Source: Oxytricha trifallax
Taxonomy: Eukaryota; Ciliophora; Spirotrichea; Sporadotrichida; Oxytrichidae
DNA length: 64,000 nt
Assembly (NCBI GenBank): GCA_000711775.1
Contig: ARYC01002122.1
Coordinates: forward strand, 1-64,000
Direction: 5' to 3'
The notes under the pieces are model-generated. The model saw only the letters and a list, made by a program, of their open reading frames with translations. It did no database searches and had not been told where the DNA came from. Position numbers and translations under genes: made by a program. Positions 48,182 to 60,023 of the stretch are shown one piece after another (the stretch's first letter is position 1; each line of letters begins with the position of its first letter).

Positions 48182-49449
48182 ATTAATAAATAATAATGAA
48201 GAGAGAATGTATATAGATTCAAAAAATATATTAAATAACTAAATTTATTTTCTTTCATCCTATATTTACATTCTTTTATATAGAAACTTATATTCATAAA
48301 CTCTATAATTATTACAAGTTAAAGATCATTTTAAATTTGAATAACTTAAATGCTAACTCTCATTCAATACTTATTATACTATATGATATATAGATAGGCC
48401 GATATTTTAAGTTGTTTAATGTTTTACTGCTAAATATTCCAAATATACCTGTAATTCTTTGCCATTTTAAGTTTAATTTGATAACATTTCTTCATAATTG
48501 GCCATCAAATTGTCAACCAATACCCTTATGAATAATAATATCTATATCGATATAAATTAAATAGAATTGATTGTATTAATATGATTACATTTTCAGTAAG
48601 ATTATTTATTTAAAGGTTTATTAGTTAATGGATTTAGGCATAGTTTATAAGGTTATTTTATGAACTATATAAAATAGATTAGACTATTGTTTCATAAGTC
48701 CAGATATTTCTTAACAATCTCAATAAAAAGGCATTAAAAATTCAAGTATTCGTAAATAATATTGTTTTTTTTAATTTTTTATAAGTTCTAAGTTCATAAT
48801 TAAACAAAGACCTTATTTAAAATACATGGAAAAGCCTATAAATAATCTGAAATTGTTTCTATTTATAAATTGAATTGCTTTAAATAATATTAAGGGTTAT
48901 ATTAGGTAAAGTATAAAAATGGTATATTAGTTGAGAAAGTAAGAGATTTAGAAGAATATATTATACCAAATATTTATATGAAGTGTAGATTTAAATTAGA
49001 AATTCTTATAATAGTTAATTCAAAAATAATCTCTTAAAATATAAATATAAAATGGATATGTATTCTTTTAAGACCTTTTCATATGTGAGGTGTTAAAGGA
49101 ATATCAATATAAGATACACTCATTAAAAGAAATATTCAAGCCAATTTCATTTGTTCAGAAATAAATTTGTATCCTAATCTTATAAAGGGGTATATGTTTG
49201 GTTTAAAACTTTCAATATAAAAAATAATAAAATAAGTTCCAAGTAAATGTTACTCAAGAGATATTTGTAATACAGTATTTGATGCATAACTTAATACATA
49301 TCATTTAATATATTGTATTGTAGTTGAAAATAAGTTATATATAGAAGATTTAATATATTACTGTTTAATTCTAAAACATTAACATCATTCTTTGAAAAGA
49401 GTGTGAATTTACTTATCAAATCGTAATGTGACAGTAGTGAAGATAATAA
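48182..49449. other. AT-rich DNA, no gene seen
   Basis: No coherent reading on either strand; no repeats beyond short A/T runs. Confidence 0.6.
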
Positions 49450-49990
49450 CACTGAAAATCCATCCCGCTATCACCCTGCCATTCTAAATAACCAAAATAT
49501 CATGGCTATCTGCCATATTAAACAGTAAATGCATGACAGAGCTTGAATGAGATTCACATAGAGAAGGGAATAGCGAAAAACGCTTAACACTCCTACTGCT
49601 GATGGTAACGAAGCCCCTGTCCTATCATATTGATAGTTAGTTTCATTGACTTGACTAGTGAGCCAAATATCCTTATCTTTATCTTGTGTGGTTATCATTT
49701 TTCATTGTAAAAAGCTGAGAACTACTTCCATCCTGTTCCCTTCAGCAAATAAAACTGAAATATCCCCATATAGCTAATTAAATATAAGGAAATCATAGAG
49801 TCTAGTTTACTCAAGGAGTCTGGTGGCTGAGAGATTCAATTTTGAGAACTAACTCCATACTCAATTATCCTATCAACCCTCTACTTTTCTGCAGCAGGAC
49901 TTAGAGTAGAGAAAACTCTATTGTTGAACTTTGGAATCATAAATCTGGGAGTTGCCCTCTCCTCATTTATTATATTGTATTTAATTTTAG
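49450..49990 (-). CDS. Membrane-protein gene segments
   Basis: The 5' part reads TPRFMIPKFNNRVFSTLSPA then AEKQRVDRIIEYGVSSQN, one TGA, then ISQPPDSLSKLDSMISLYLI and YMGIFQFYLLKGTGWKQFSA. The 3' part opens at ATG 49698: MITTQDKDKDIWLTSQVNET, NYQYDRTGASLPSAVGVLSV and two hydrophobic stretches (YVNLIQALSCIYCLIWQIAM, IFWLF). A frame change joins the parts. Probably a multi-pass protein; family unknown. 49991-51686 is AT-rich with (TA)n at 51358-51376 and 51538-51556. Confidence 0.45.
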
Positions 49991-51686
49991 ATTATTAAAC
50001 TTTGTTCCTTAAATCAAATTTAATAATATCCTTTGCTATTTACTCTTGTTATAATATTCTTCTTTTATTCCATTTCTACTTCCTAATACAACATTATATT
50101 CTCTCTTCTATCCTTTCATTCATCCAATTTCTTTAATTTCTAAAGAGCTAGCAAGAATAATCATCCTTATAATCGTCGCTTTATAAATATTATAGTAAAA
50201 TAAAAATAATAATAATAATAAATTAAACTATTTAATTAAGATATTTAAATTATCAAGAACTTGATATACTTGATCTTATTTATTCATATTTCCCATGAAA
50301 TATCAAAGAGATCTTGAATTTATTTAGTGGTATCATCGCTATCAAAAATAAAGCTTTAAGACTTTGAAGGATTAAATGTTTAAAGTCCAGTTATAACTTG
50401 ACTTTAACTGCTTTGTAACTATTATAGAATGTTTAGACTTTGATTAATATGTGATTACTTCTGTACTTTATCTGTTATTATTGTCTAATTAATAAAGTAT
50501 TATTTATATTATTATATGAGCGATAGATTTTTTAGTTATTAGTGAAACAGAAGTCTTTATATTCGAATATCTGCATTTATATATGTTTTATGGCAATGTC
50601 TCCAAGTGATTTATTCATCAAGTATTTTTAAATTGAAAGTACTTGTCCACCATTCTTTTTCTTTTCCACTAATTATTTCAATGCATTTCTAAACATAGCA
50701 TTTTTTAGTAGATGGGATTTATATTTTAAATATATATTAAATATACACTTTTATCATTTCTTTTATTACATTGAAATCATTTATAGATAGGGAATTAATT
50801 CAACTTTTGAGTTTATACTTGAAATTTAACTAGTTTGCAGTTTCAATCATGCTAATCTAAAGCAATTCTAAGGATGATGTTGATATTTAATGTAATTAAT
50901 TTGCAGCGTTATTTTGTTTCAATAAACTAGACATATATTTATATTATTATTTTATAGATGTAACTCAATCGATAATTTATTTGGTAATTTTATGAAAAAT
51001 AGATACAAATAAATTATGAATTAAATTAAAATGTTAGTATTACGCTTAATCTTTTCAACTTCTTTTATATTATTATATAGGATCTTCAAAGTTGATTTAT
51101 ATCAATTTATGGCTATTTCATACGTTTATATATGTAGTAGCCTATGTTAACATTTATAAATATCTATATTAATGAGATTCTAAAAACTAATTATCAATCA
51201 AATTTAACTCTACTCCCTCAAATAAAAATAATGTTTTTGAAATGTTTTTCATCGCTTTAAATTTAATTAAACTAATACATTCACGATTTTTAATTTTTAA
51301 ACCAGTGATATGAGGAAAACTTAAAATAATCCATAAAAAGCAATGACCAGGCTGAATATATATATATATATATATCTACTCTAGTTTAATTATATATGTA
51401 AGATATACTAATTTTTCTTCCCTTACTTATACTTTGCTTGCTTTTCTTCTCACCTTCAATATATATTTTTCTTTTGTTAACAAATGGTTTAAAATTACCT
51501 TTCGTAATTTTCGAAATTAATTAACAAAAGAGTATTTATATATATATATATATATTTATTGTTACTGTTACTATTTCTCTTATTATTCAATTGTTTAACC
51601 TTAAAATATTGTCTATTAATTAGATATATTAATTAGTTGGCAATTTTTGTTAATTTAAGGCAATATTGTATGCATTTTAAGGTGAT

Positions 51687-51780
51687 GGTCACGTGATCAT
51701 CGTGGTCATGGTCACGTGATCATCGTGGTCATGGTCACGTGATCATCGTGGTCATGGTCACGTGATCATCGTGGTCATAG
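51687..51780. repeat. 23-bp tandem repeat with two palindromes
   Basis: GGTCACGTGATCATCGTGGT plus CAT, four copies starting at 51687, 51710, 51733 and 51756. Each unit contains the E-box palindrome CACGTG and TGATCA. Units are identical apart from the final A substitution, implying recent amplification. Confidence 0.95.
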
Positions 51781-51784
51781 TCAA

Positions 51785-52035
51785 AGTTAAATCATTATGG
51801 TCAAGAGGACCACAAGGACAGTGACCACGGGACAACGTAACTGGTGAGTTGAAGAGTGGTTGTGGTCAATGCTCTATTTGAAGTCGTTCGACGAATTATT
51901 ACTTTAATCAAGCATTTTCAAGCGATGATCACCGTGGTCATGGCGACCATGGAAATTAGGACAACGGGGGAAATAAACCTAGGACCATGTAACTGGTGAA
52001 ATGAATGGAGGTCGTGGTCGCTAATCTATTTTTAC
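51785..52035. repeat. Diverged pair of about 150-bp GC-rich units
   Basis: Two blocks share GGACAACG, GTAACTGGTGA and GTGGTCG/GTCAATCT-like words at about 150-bp spacing, next to the 23-bp array and sharing its GGTCA/TGACC vocabulary. No open frame. Possibly an older form of the same repeat. Confidence 0.5.
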
Positions 52036-52299
52036 AACATTCGAGTAATAAATATTAATAAAATACATTCAAAATGGGAAATTTTAAAAATAATAATACA
52101 AAACTAATTATTCAAATAAGTAACTGCCACAAATTAGAAAAGCTTTGAGATCAATTTATATCCCTAATAACTTAACTTCCTTAAATTTAAATTAACATTA
52201 TGTGATTACTTATTATTATTTCCAGCTGTGATTAATTAGTTTGGAGTGATTTAATATTTATTATTATTTATTTCTTGAATTCAATTCTTTTCTAGCGCA

Positions 52300-53480
52300 G
52301 TGTTCCAAGATGTTGCAGTAGCCACCAATAAAAGATATCTTCACTGTGTCTTCAGGGTATTTTCAGGATAATTTCTTCAACATTATTTACAAAGAATAGG
52401 GACCGAAAAATTGATATTATTTGAAGTCATATTTTCTCTTGGTCTAATTAGTTTATTACTGGAATCTTATAATGTTGACTTAACAAAGTTTTGAAAGTAT
52501 TTGTGTATAGATTAGGCAACACATTAACAGAAATTAAGAAGACATTACTTAGAATGTTTGAAAATTCCCAGTAGAAGTACTTTTTTTCTTGAGGCCTTAG
52601 TACATCATTATAAATTTCAAAAAGAATATAGGGCCATCTAGTATTTTCTAGCTTCTTTTTTAATAAACAAATCCTATAACTGGAATGCCAATTACCCATA
52701 AAATTATGCCTGGAATTCCTATTCCTATACTTTAAGTCAAATGAGGTCCACCACAGCATTTTAATTCTAAGTCAGTTTAAAGCCAATGCCCATCCTTATC
52801 TAACTCCATATAAATGAATAAACTCGAAATCATTCTAGTAATTGTTGAATGAATTGCAAAAATCAGTACTATGTATAATACCACAAGCTGTCTTTTAGAA
52901 TAGTAGAAATGATGTTCTAAAGATCAACTTCTTAAGGAATAAAAACATTTTAAATAAGATAACCAGACCACGAGGAAGTACTTCTATAACCAACACTTTA
53001 AAAAGATAAGTCGAGCTTCCTGGTTGAGTAAATCCTGTATCTTGCAAATAGCAATAAAATGAAATAAACTCTTAGTTTCGAAGAAGATACCAAGGAATTT
53101 CTAGAGATTTACAGGCCAATTCAATTTAAAAGATAAGGCTGAAGTCAAAATATGGAAATAGTTTAGCAAAATTCTCATTGAAATATATGTTTCACTTTTT
53201 GTTTAGTTTCATAAATTGACCCACAAGAGTAATAGTAAAGCGATTACCAAGCCAAAACTTAAAATGTAAAGTAAATTAGTAGACTTTGATCGGTAAACAC
53301 CACACTCAGGATTTCTAATCCTTTTTAACTACTAATCATTTTGTAAAATGCAGGAAAGACATAAACTGGTGCAATAACCATAATCAGAAATTTATTTTAA
53401 AGCTCTTCGCCTTGGCATTTACTTTGTGCAGGACAGTAGTAGAACTCATATGAAGTTTCTTAAAAAGTGAATAAAAACCC
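52300..53480 (-). CDS. Cys-rich multi-pass membrane protein gene, interrupted
   Basis: The minus strand begins with YEFYYCPAQSKCQGEELQNK, a Cys block before the membrane, then NPECGVYRSKSTNLLYILSF and GLVIALLLLLWVNL, a clear membrane helix. Further on, GIGIPGIILWVIGIPVIGFV is another helix, followed by KKLENTRWPYILFEIYNDVL and PQEKKYFYWEF, the loop typical of a large family of ciliate membrane proteins (Lys/Arg-rich turn, then YYWE). The C-terminal part is open to about 52430. At least three frame changes occur, as expected for MDSs with IESs or for a decayed copy. Confidence 0.55.
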
Positions 53481-53569
53481 ACTTCACATATAAAACCCCA
53501 ATGCTGTTATTTACAAGATTTGGGTGACGTATTAAATTAATCAAGAGTGAAATATTATAATAATTGAAT

Positions 53570-53643
53570 TTGGTTGCTTTAGTATTAATTAGAGGGTCCT
53601 GTAGTAGTAGTAGTAGTAGAGGCTATTCTACTAAAGCAACCAA
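53570..53643. repeat. 14-bp perfect inverted repeat with (TAG)n loop
   Basis: TTGGTTGCTTTAGT at 53570-53583 is repeated inverted as ACTAAAGCAACCAA at 53630-53643. The loop holds AGAGGGTC and six TAG/GTA units. AAAGCAACCAAA recurs at 9109-9120, also preceded by GGGGGTC, and AAAAGCTACTAAA at 5404-5416. Each of the three copies lies 60-170 bp from a gene, suggesting a small dispersed element or shared regulatory sequence. Confidence 0.5.
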
Positions 53644-53731
53644 AATGACGAATGTGATAATTAATTATTATAAACTGCTATCCCTCTATAATAATACTTT
53701 AGAATCCTAAAAAAAGACACAAATCCAACAG

Positions 53732-55158
53732 ATGAACCCCCTACTACTCGATATTGACAATTCACCATGCGAGCAAGACGACCCATAGTTGCTGGTGGAC
53801 CCCTCAGAGGATCTGCTGCTCGATAATCTTGAGTTCGTCGATCCCCTGCTCACCAAGACATCTTTCCAACAGCGCCTTGTCAATCTCTTGAACAACATTT
53901 AGACATCTAATAGAAGCCGGGGAGCACTCTGAGGAGTGGTTAGCAGTATTCTTGGCTCGCGCTCCACGCTCTCTTATTCGACATTAGTGGACCGAGGCTT
54001 TAGATAGCGTTTGTAGTATTGAGATGGAAGATGGCGGGCGCCATATTGGATGTTCTCATGATGATTCGACACACCACCAAACCATGGGTGACTTCTTGGA
54101 TCCTACTTTAGATGCTTCGCCTCCTCTCACCAGGTATGCTTAAACAATAGTATTTGATAGCGAAATTTAGGGAAGGAGCACAACGTAACCTATTACCTAA
54201 GATAACAGATCAGGGGGCGAGTCCCAGCAATTATCTCAAGAACGCCTGCTGTCCAGATACCGTTGGCTCAGCCACCAAGCCAGTTGGCATCCTGAATACT
54301 CATTAGTAGCCAAAAGCACTAAACTCTTATGCCAAAGCACGAAGCTCTAGTGCATTGTGCCTAGCGAAAACTATACTACTCTAGTGCTAAAGTGTATCAG
54401 CATAAACCCTTCTAAATCAGGATTCTTGGAACCCTAGCCTATGACAGTCAAACTGGCCTGTTTGGGAGCAGCACTCTACATGCGTTGGCTTAAAGTGGCA
54501 TACATTAGGGAGGCACTCACTGCATGGAGCCGACTTATGAGGACTCTGAGAGTCGAGTGACTTTGAATATTCCAACTACCTGGCGTCATCAGCAAAAGTA
54601 TTCCTCGGATAATCTTTGTCTGGTAAACAGCTGCCTGCTCAGTTATTTGTAACTCTCTTGCTCAGGCTGCGCTCTCTCGATCGAAGTAAGCTAAGACTAT
54701 GGTGGCTTACTAAAAATCGTCGAATTCGCCTGCGACAAGCTCTCTGTAAAATTCAACGATTTTAAAAATTCCATGTGAAGTTCTCCTGAGCTTGACATTC
54801 TGATTGCCTCCCACTAACTAAGATCCAATCAAGAATAATGAAACTGTAGACAATATCATGAAGAGCTGCTGATAGAGAAAGAGACCTCCTGTCAATAAGC
54901 AAGGAAAGTCAAAGAAGAGAAAACATCCTAAAGGGATTCACTAAGGACCTGGCCATGCTTATGCAGAGCTCACCCCACCTCCCCATTAAGTTCTTGCAGA
55001 GATTCAAGGCCGCCATCTCCCAGGACACCGTGGATGCGTTGAAGAAGGAAGCATTGAAATTCAGACCAAAGGATGGAGAATGCGCAGAGATCAAGGACCT
55101 GGACCGGGAGGGGCAGGAGCAGCTCAAGACCTTGAGAGAGAGATTGGCAATTTTGTGA
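53732..55158 (+). CDS. GC-rich gene of unknown function
   Basis: About 50 percent GC in a 70-75 percent AT window. Frame one, from ATG 53732, reads MNPLLLDIDNSPCEQDDPQL and DLLLDNLEFVDPLLTKTSFQ to TGA 53930. Frame two (53892-54560, 222 codons) reads GEHSEEWLAVFLARAPRSLI, HHQTMGDFLDPTLDASPPLT and LGAALYMRWLKVAYIREALT. Frame three (54862-55158) reads RENILKGFTKDLAMLMQSSP, HLPIKFLQRFKAAISQDTVD and ALKKEALKFRPKDGECAEI, a helical C-terminus. The 54561-54861 stretch lacks a good frame and may be an IES or intron. No family recognised. Confidence 0.6.
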
Positions 55159-55356
55159 AGTGAAATAAATGATATTAAGTTAAGAGTATTTGCATTTTGA
55201 TTAATTTTATACGTCTACAAAAAATTGTAAATAACAGCATTGGGGTTTTAACACCTATTACTCTTCGTTTTGAACTATTTCTCCAAGAATACTTTATCTA
55301 AAATTTAGATTTATTGGCTACATATTTTAATTAAATACTGAGTTTTCCATTAGCTA

Positions 55357-57190
55357 TCAAAGTTTCTTTTTAGATAATTATTTTTAATCCTCTTGATTGA
55401 ATTAACTAACTTATGTTTAAGGTTCCACGTGGTGCTTTAAAAATAACATCATTAAATATCCCTATTCCATTTTAGACTTTTATTTGAGTTTAACCCGAAA
55501 CCTTTAAATCATTTTGCATAGTAAAAATGGTTAATGTTCATACAAGATATCATCATTGGTGATGATACTTTGATCTGCATCAACTAGAGCGACAATAATA
55601 TGTCCAGAAAACTTAAAACCACTTTCAACTAAAACGTTTTCTTAAGATATAAACTTAATTCCAAAAGGACATCCTGAAAAATTGGAACCTGAAGGTGCAT
55701 AATTATCATATGAAAAATTTACTCCAATCATTAGTGGTCTATACTTATTATAGGAAAAAGCCCCGCCCTCAAAAAGGGCTATATTTCCAATGTACACATC
55801 CTCAGTCATGTTCTGCTATCATAGTTTTGCTATAAAAATTTAATTAATTTATAATCATACAATTAGAACATTAGAATTTTTATACACCACCCTTTTAAGC
55901 TCTTTTAATAGTGAAGATAGAGCTTGTTGAAGAGTAGTTTGAAGTAATGTCAAAGATTGCTCCTCCTGAATCTTTGCTTTAAAATTAGTAAAATTTGATC
56001 ATATCAAAACAAGTTTGAAAATTATAATTGAACAGCCCTGTTTTAAATTAGGATATCGCTCTTATCATAGTAATTGTTTCCTTGGCAACAAATCTCGGAA
56101 AAAGTTAACCTATTTGAAGATTTTTTTAAAAATCATAAAATTTAGAATTTTCTATTGTGACTCTTTTATACCTTGTAATATATATTGCGCTTACTGTTGT
56201 TGTATTAAATTATTGATTATAAGTGTTATTGATTACTAAAATTAACTTAATCCAGTCTTATTAATTTATCTGTTATACTTTCCAATGTGAAATTTGTTAT
56301 ATTAGAAAAAGTTAGATTTATTTGGAAATTGTAGAATAGATTATTTAGGCAGTTCAATTTGCAAAAGTTGAGATATTAATTGAAAATTTGGAGTTTGGAT
56401 TAGATTATATAATTGTTTGATAGTGATATAGATTTGAAAGTTGATTAGTTAAGTTATTGTATCTCCTATTTTAGATCTGTATCATACTTTAAATCACATT
56501 TAGGAATGATTCATCATCATCATAGAATGTTATATATTCAAATTTACTATTTTAAATAGTTAATTTGCTAATATCTTTGATGAGTAAATTTTGTTCGTCA
56601 TGCGCCTTACAGTTTATTATTACTAGTTAAGCTTTACCAAGAGAGATCTAGTTATTCAAAATATCTTATTCTAAAACTGTACTTGCAAATTTATATAGTC
56701 ATTTTCTTTTGTGAAGAAAGGGATTAAGACTCAAGATTTCAAGTCATATATTTAAATATAATGTGTAAGATTTCGGAAACGCCCGTGACTTATTATTTAT
56801 GAAAGTACAGTTTTCAAACCTAGAAGTAAAATCGAATGAGTCAAGTAAGTTAACAGCAAGTATTATGGAAACTTTATCATTATACCTCAATGAATTCTTC
56901 ACTGATATTTTGCCTTATTTTAAACAGTAGTGATACTTCCAGAAAACGCTAAATTATTTTTCATTATTGATGAATTTATCATTAAGGAACTTCCAAAGTG
57001 TTCAAAAAATAGACAACCTTCTTTCGCAAAGCTAGAAGTGAAATTAGAGCTATAGATTTTAACATCAACATTTTGGAATCAGCAAAAATTACACTGCTCT
57101 CGACTTCGTACGAGTCTTACTAAAAGTAGAGTCTCTTATTACTAATCTGGAATTGGTTTTCAATTTTATAAAAGATATAGTTATGGGTAA
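55357..57190 (-). CDS. Beta-helix type surface protein gene, interrupted
   Basis: Segments on the minus strand share the look of ciliate pectin-lyase-fold surface proteins. 57190-56860: KIYSSNFTSSFAKEGCLFFE then MINSSIMKNNLAFSGSI. 56720-56440: LGKAQLVIINCKAHDEQNLL then IKDISKLTIQNSKFEYITFY. 55980-55860: KDSGGAIFDITSNYSSTSSI. 55809-55357, open for 150 codons: MTEDVYIGNIALFEGGAFSY, NFSGCPFGIKFISQENVLVE and FSGHIIVALVDADQSIITND. AT-rich gaps between segments fit IESs or introns. Probably secreted or membrane-anchored; catalytic activity is not expected. Confidence 0.6.
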
Positions 57191-57390
57191 GTTATTTCCT
57201 ATATAGCATCAATTCATTTATACTTTGAGGGGTAAATTTGTCATTCTTGTATTCTTACAAAATAGTACTTTCTGTAATCATTAGATTTCTTGTGTTCTAA
57301 GTTGCTTTAATTAGAGCAACTCCAGAAGAAAAACTATCATTCTAAAAGTGCTATTTCTTATTATTATTTGTAAATTGTCATTGCTTTCGT

Positions 57391-57813
57391 ATTATTGTAG
57401 AAATACATTTGAATTTGGAAAATTAATTTTAATTAAAATAAATATAAATCAAAATCGTGGCAGTTAAAGTTGGCCAATTTAAACGATCTTGGGCTCATTC
57501 GATAGAGAATTCAAAATTAGCTGGACTTTATTATTGGCGGTACTATTTTATCTCATCCCTGGAGCGAGATAACTTGACTTTAATGTGAGGGTATAATTTA
57601 ATGAATTTAGAGGTGTTTAATTAAACTCAAGTTATCTCGCTCCAGAGATGAGATAAAATAGTACCGCCAATAATAAAGTCCAGCTAATTTTGAATTATCT
57701 ATCGAATGAGTCCAAGATCGTTTAAATTGGCCACTTTTAACTGCCACGATTTTGATTTATATTTATTTTAATTAAAATTAATTTTCCAAATTCAAATGTA
57801 TTTCTACAATAAT
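57391..57813. repeat. Foldback element: 187-bp inverted arms, 49-bp loop
   Basis: 57391-57577 and 57627-57813 are inverted copies with only about five mismatches, starting ATTATTGTAGAAATACATTT and ending CTACAATAAT. The arms contain the GC-richer words TCGTGGCAGTTAAA and GGAGCGAGATAACTTGA. No coding capacity. Its outer edge is 99 bp from TBE copy 2. Near-identity of the arms suggests youth or gene conversion. Confidence 0.95.
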
Positions 57814-58050
57814 ATATTATAATAATAGCTCAATCCTTTTAAACAATGTGTCCACATTAGTCAAGTTGGTTAGTGACATTAAATAAAGCAAGTTAGGATT
57901 TTTAACTCCATTCAAAACTCCAAAACCACTTAATGAGGTTTATAAGTGCTGTGATTTGTAGGGTAATTTTGGGGTCTTATTGGGGTTAGTAGAGAAAACG
58001 CAGGGTTTTTGTGAATTTAATGAATGTTTAATGATTATTAGGTACTTAAT

Positions 58051-59438
58051 TCAAACAAATTTTATCTGCTTATCTTTGTGGTACCTCTTGAATCTAGCTC
58101 TCTGGAGTAGTGCATGTATGTCTTCTAACGATTATCTTGGATAAGCTGGAGCTCTAACGATTATCATATCTACAAGCTTCTTAATTTAATTGAAGACATC
58201 TTCCTGTTATATATGTTTAGAAGCCAAACTTATTGATTATTTTTTGTGCTTTGTTCCAAAATAAAACATACTTTCCATATCGCACTCTAAGATTATAGCA
58301 GCAACTGCCCAAAAATCTCATTAAACAGAGCCATTAGTCCACTTCTCCCAGATTTGAAAGTATCCTGGTGTGCCAAGCACCTTAGTCAAAGTCACTATTT
58401 CTTATCTTATCGCTCTATTTAAATCAATGACTACAATTTCTAATTGACAGAGATTTAACATAACATTTTCATGCTTCAAATCTATATCTACATACCCAAG
58501 TTCATGGAGCTCTTAAACACCCTTACATTTCTGACAGTATCTCATTTATATCATCTGGGTATCAATTATGATAGTGAAACTCTCTCAAAGTTATTTCAAA
58601 TTTTTTAAGTCTTAATGCAACAAAGCAATGCCCAAGAATAACTCCATCAAGTCTAAGTAAGACTTTAAATTATTTTTTCTAAGCCTCCCTCAGTATTATG
58701 TATTAATTTGCAAATTAATTTTGATACTACTCGTTTTTAATGAGATACTTTTAAGGATATACCTTGTAAGCATACCCATTAACCACTATAAGCTCAGCCT
58801 TGTTTGGCAGATCAAAATGCAAGTAATTTTCAATACAGCGTTCAATATCAATTGCATTTAATGCAGGTATATACATAGCTCTCTCTCTTAAAGACATGCT
58901 ATAAAAGTACCATTTGCTGGCTGATTCATTGATTCAAAACGCTTCTGCCTCTTGAGCCTCTCCTCCTGTTGTCTTTATGACTCAAGAGAGTTATTTTTTC
59001 TTCTAGTAGGTATAAGCTATTAAGTTTCCTCATCTTTAATCAGGAATTTGCTTAAGTGTTGCTTTTGCATATGCCTCTTACTCTAGCTGAGTGAGTATAA
59101 GACTTCATGCATTTTGTGCATTTATACCTACCATCTTCTTTATCATGCTTAAAGTAGATCTTAGCTATGCCAGAGTGTATCTCTTTGACGTGCCTCTTCA
59201 AGCTAGATTCAGCTGAGAAGAAATTTTAGCAGTCTTCACATTAAAATGTTTTTATTTTTCCTATTCGTTGCTGTTCTTTATCTTCCTCAACTTATGTTTA
59301 AACTCTCATCTCTGCACGCTCCTTCTTGTTTTAAACTTAAATTTTAAAGACCTCAGCTTCAAACTCTAGAGCTCTTAGCTCAACCTGCTTCTCAATATCA
59401 ATTACTTCTGGTTGCTTGGAGGAGCCAAAGTTGGACAT
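58051..59438 (-). CDS. TBE 57-kDa zinc-finger/kinase gene, decayed
   Basis: ATG 59438 reads MSNFGSSKQPEVIDIEKQVE. C2H2 fingers: FQCEDCQNFFSAESSLKRHV, and YKCTKCMKSYTHSARVRG followed by a frame change. The kinase lies in the same overall frame after one TGA. Its landmarks are altered: YVDIDLKHENVMLN where the first TBE has FVHRDLKPENIMIN (HRD lost), VVIDLNRA for IIDFNRD, and a TGA exactly where the first copy has the Trp of QWDVWA. At least four breaks. Pseudogene-like. Confidence 0.8.
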
Positions 59439-59667
59439 TGATTAACATTTTCCATGAGAAACTGCCTTACGATTTAAGTTAGCTGCTATGTTTAAATTCA
59501 AATTTAAATTTTTATTATTAAGCTCTAATAACCTTTTTGGTTATAGTAACTCTGTTTAATTGTTGATACGACAATAATTATGGTTGAATTTAAGGTGTTA
59601 GAGATCATATTTATGCTTAGTTTATAAATATAATTTTTCTAATTTCATACTTAATAATTTCGATTTT

Positions 59668-59812
59668 GGTACCAACCAAGTATAAAATCGGGTTGGTACT
59701 GGTACCAATTAGGTTTTGAACCATTTTGGAACTTTTCCATTAGAACCTCATTAGTTTAAAACTAGGTACTAATTAAGTTTTGGTACTATTAAATTGGTAC
59801 CAATTAAATTTA
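59668..59812. repeat. GGTACCAATT repeats between TBE genes
   Basis: GGTACCAA, GGTACCAATTAG and GGTACTATTAAATTGGTACC recur five or six times, partly palindromic. They occupy the slot of the GTAC repeats at 12280-12441 in the other TBE but differ in sequence. Confidence 0.6.
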
Positions 59813-60023
59813 AACAAATTTAGTATTATTTTAATTGAACTAAATTGATTAAAATGGAGCTTTATCTCTGAATTTTATTACAGCTTCACTTAGATTTCTC
59901 CACGTATACTTACCAGGTTGACCTCCTAAAAGATGCCCATATTTAATAATATGATTTTTGACAGTAGGATCCAGAACTTTATATATTATAATTTGAAATT
60001 AAATAAGAAGTTCCATCTCAAGG

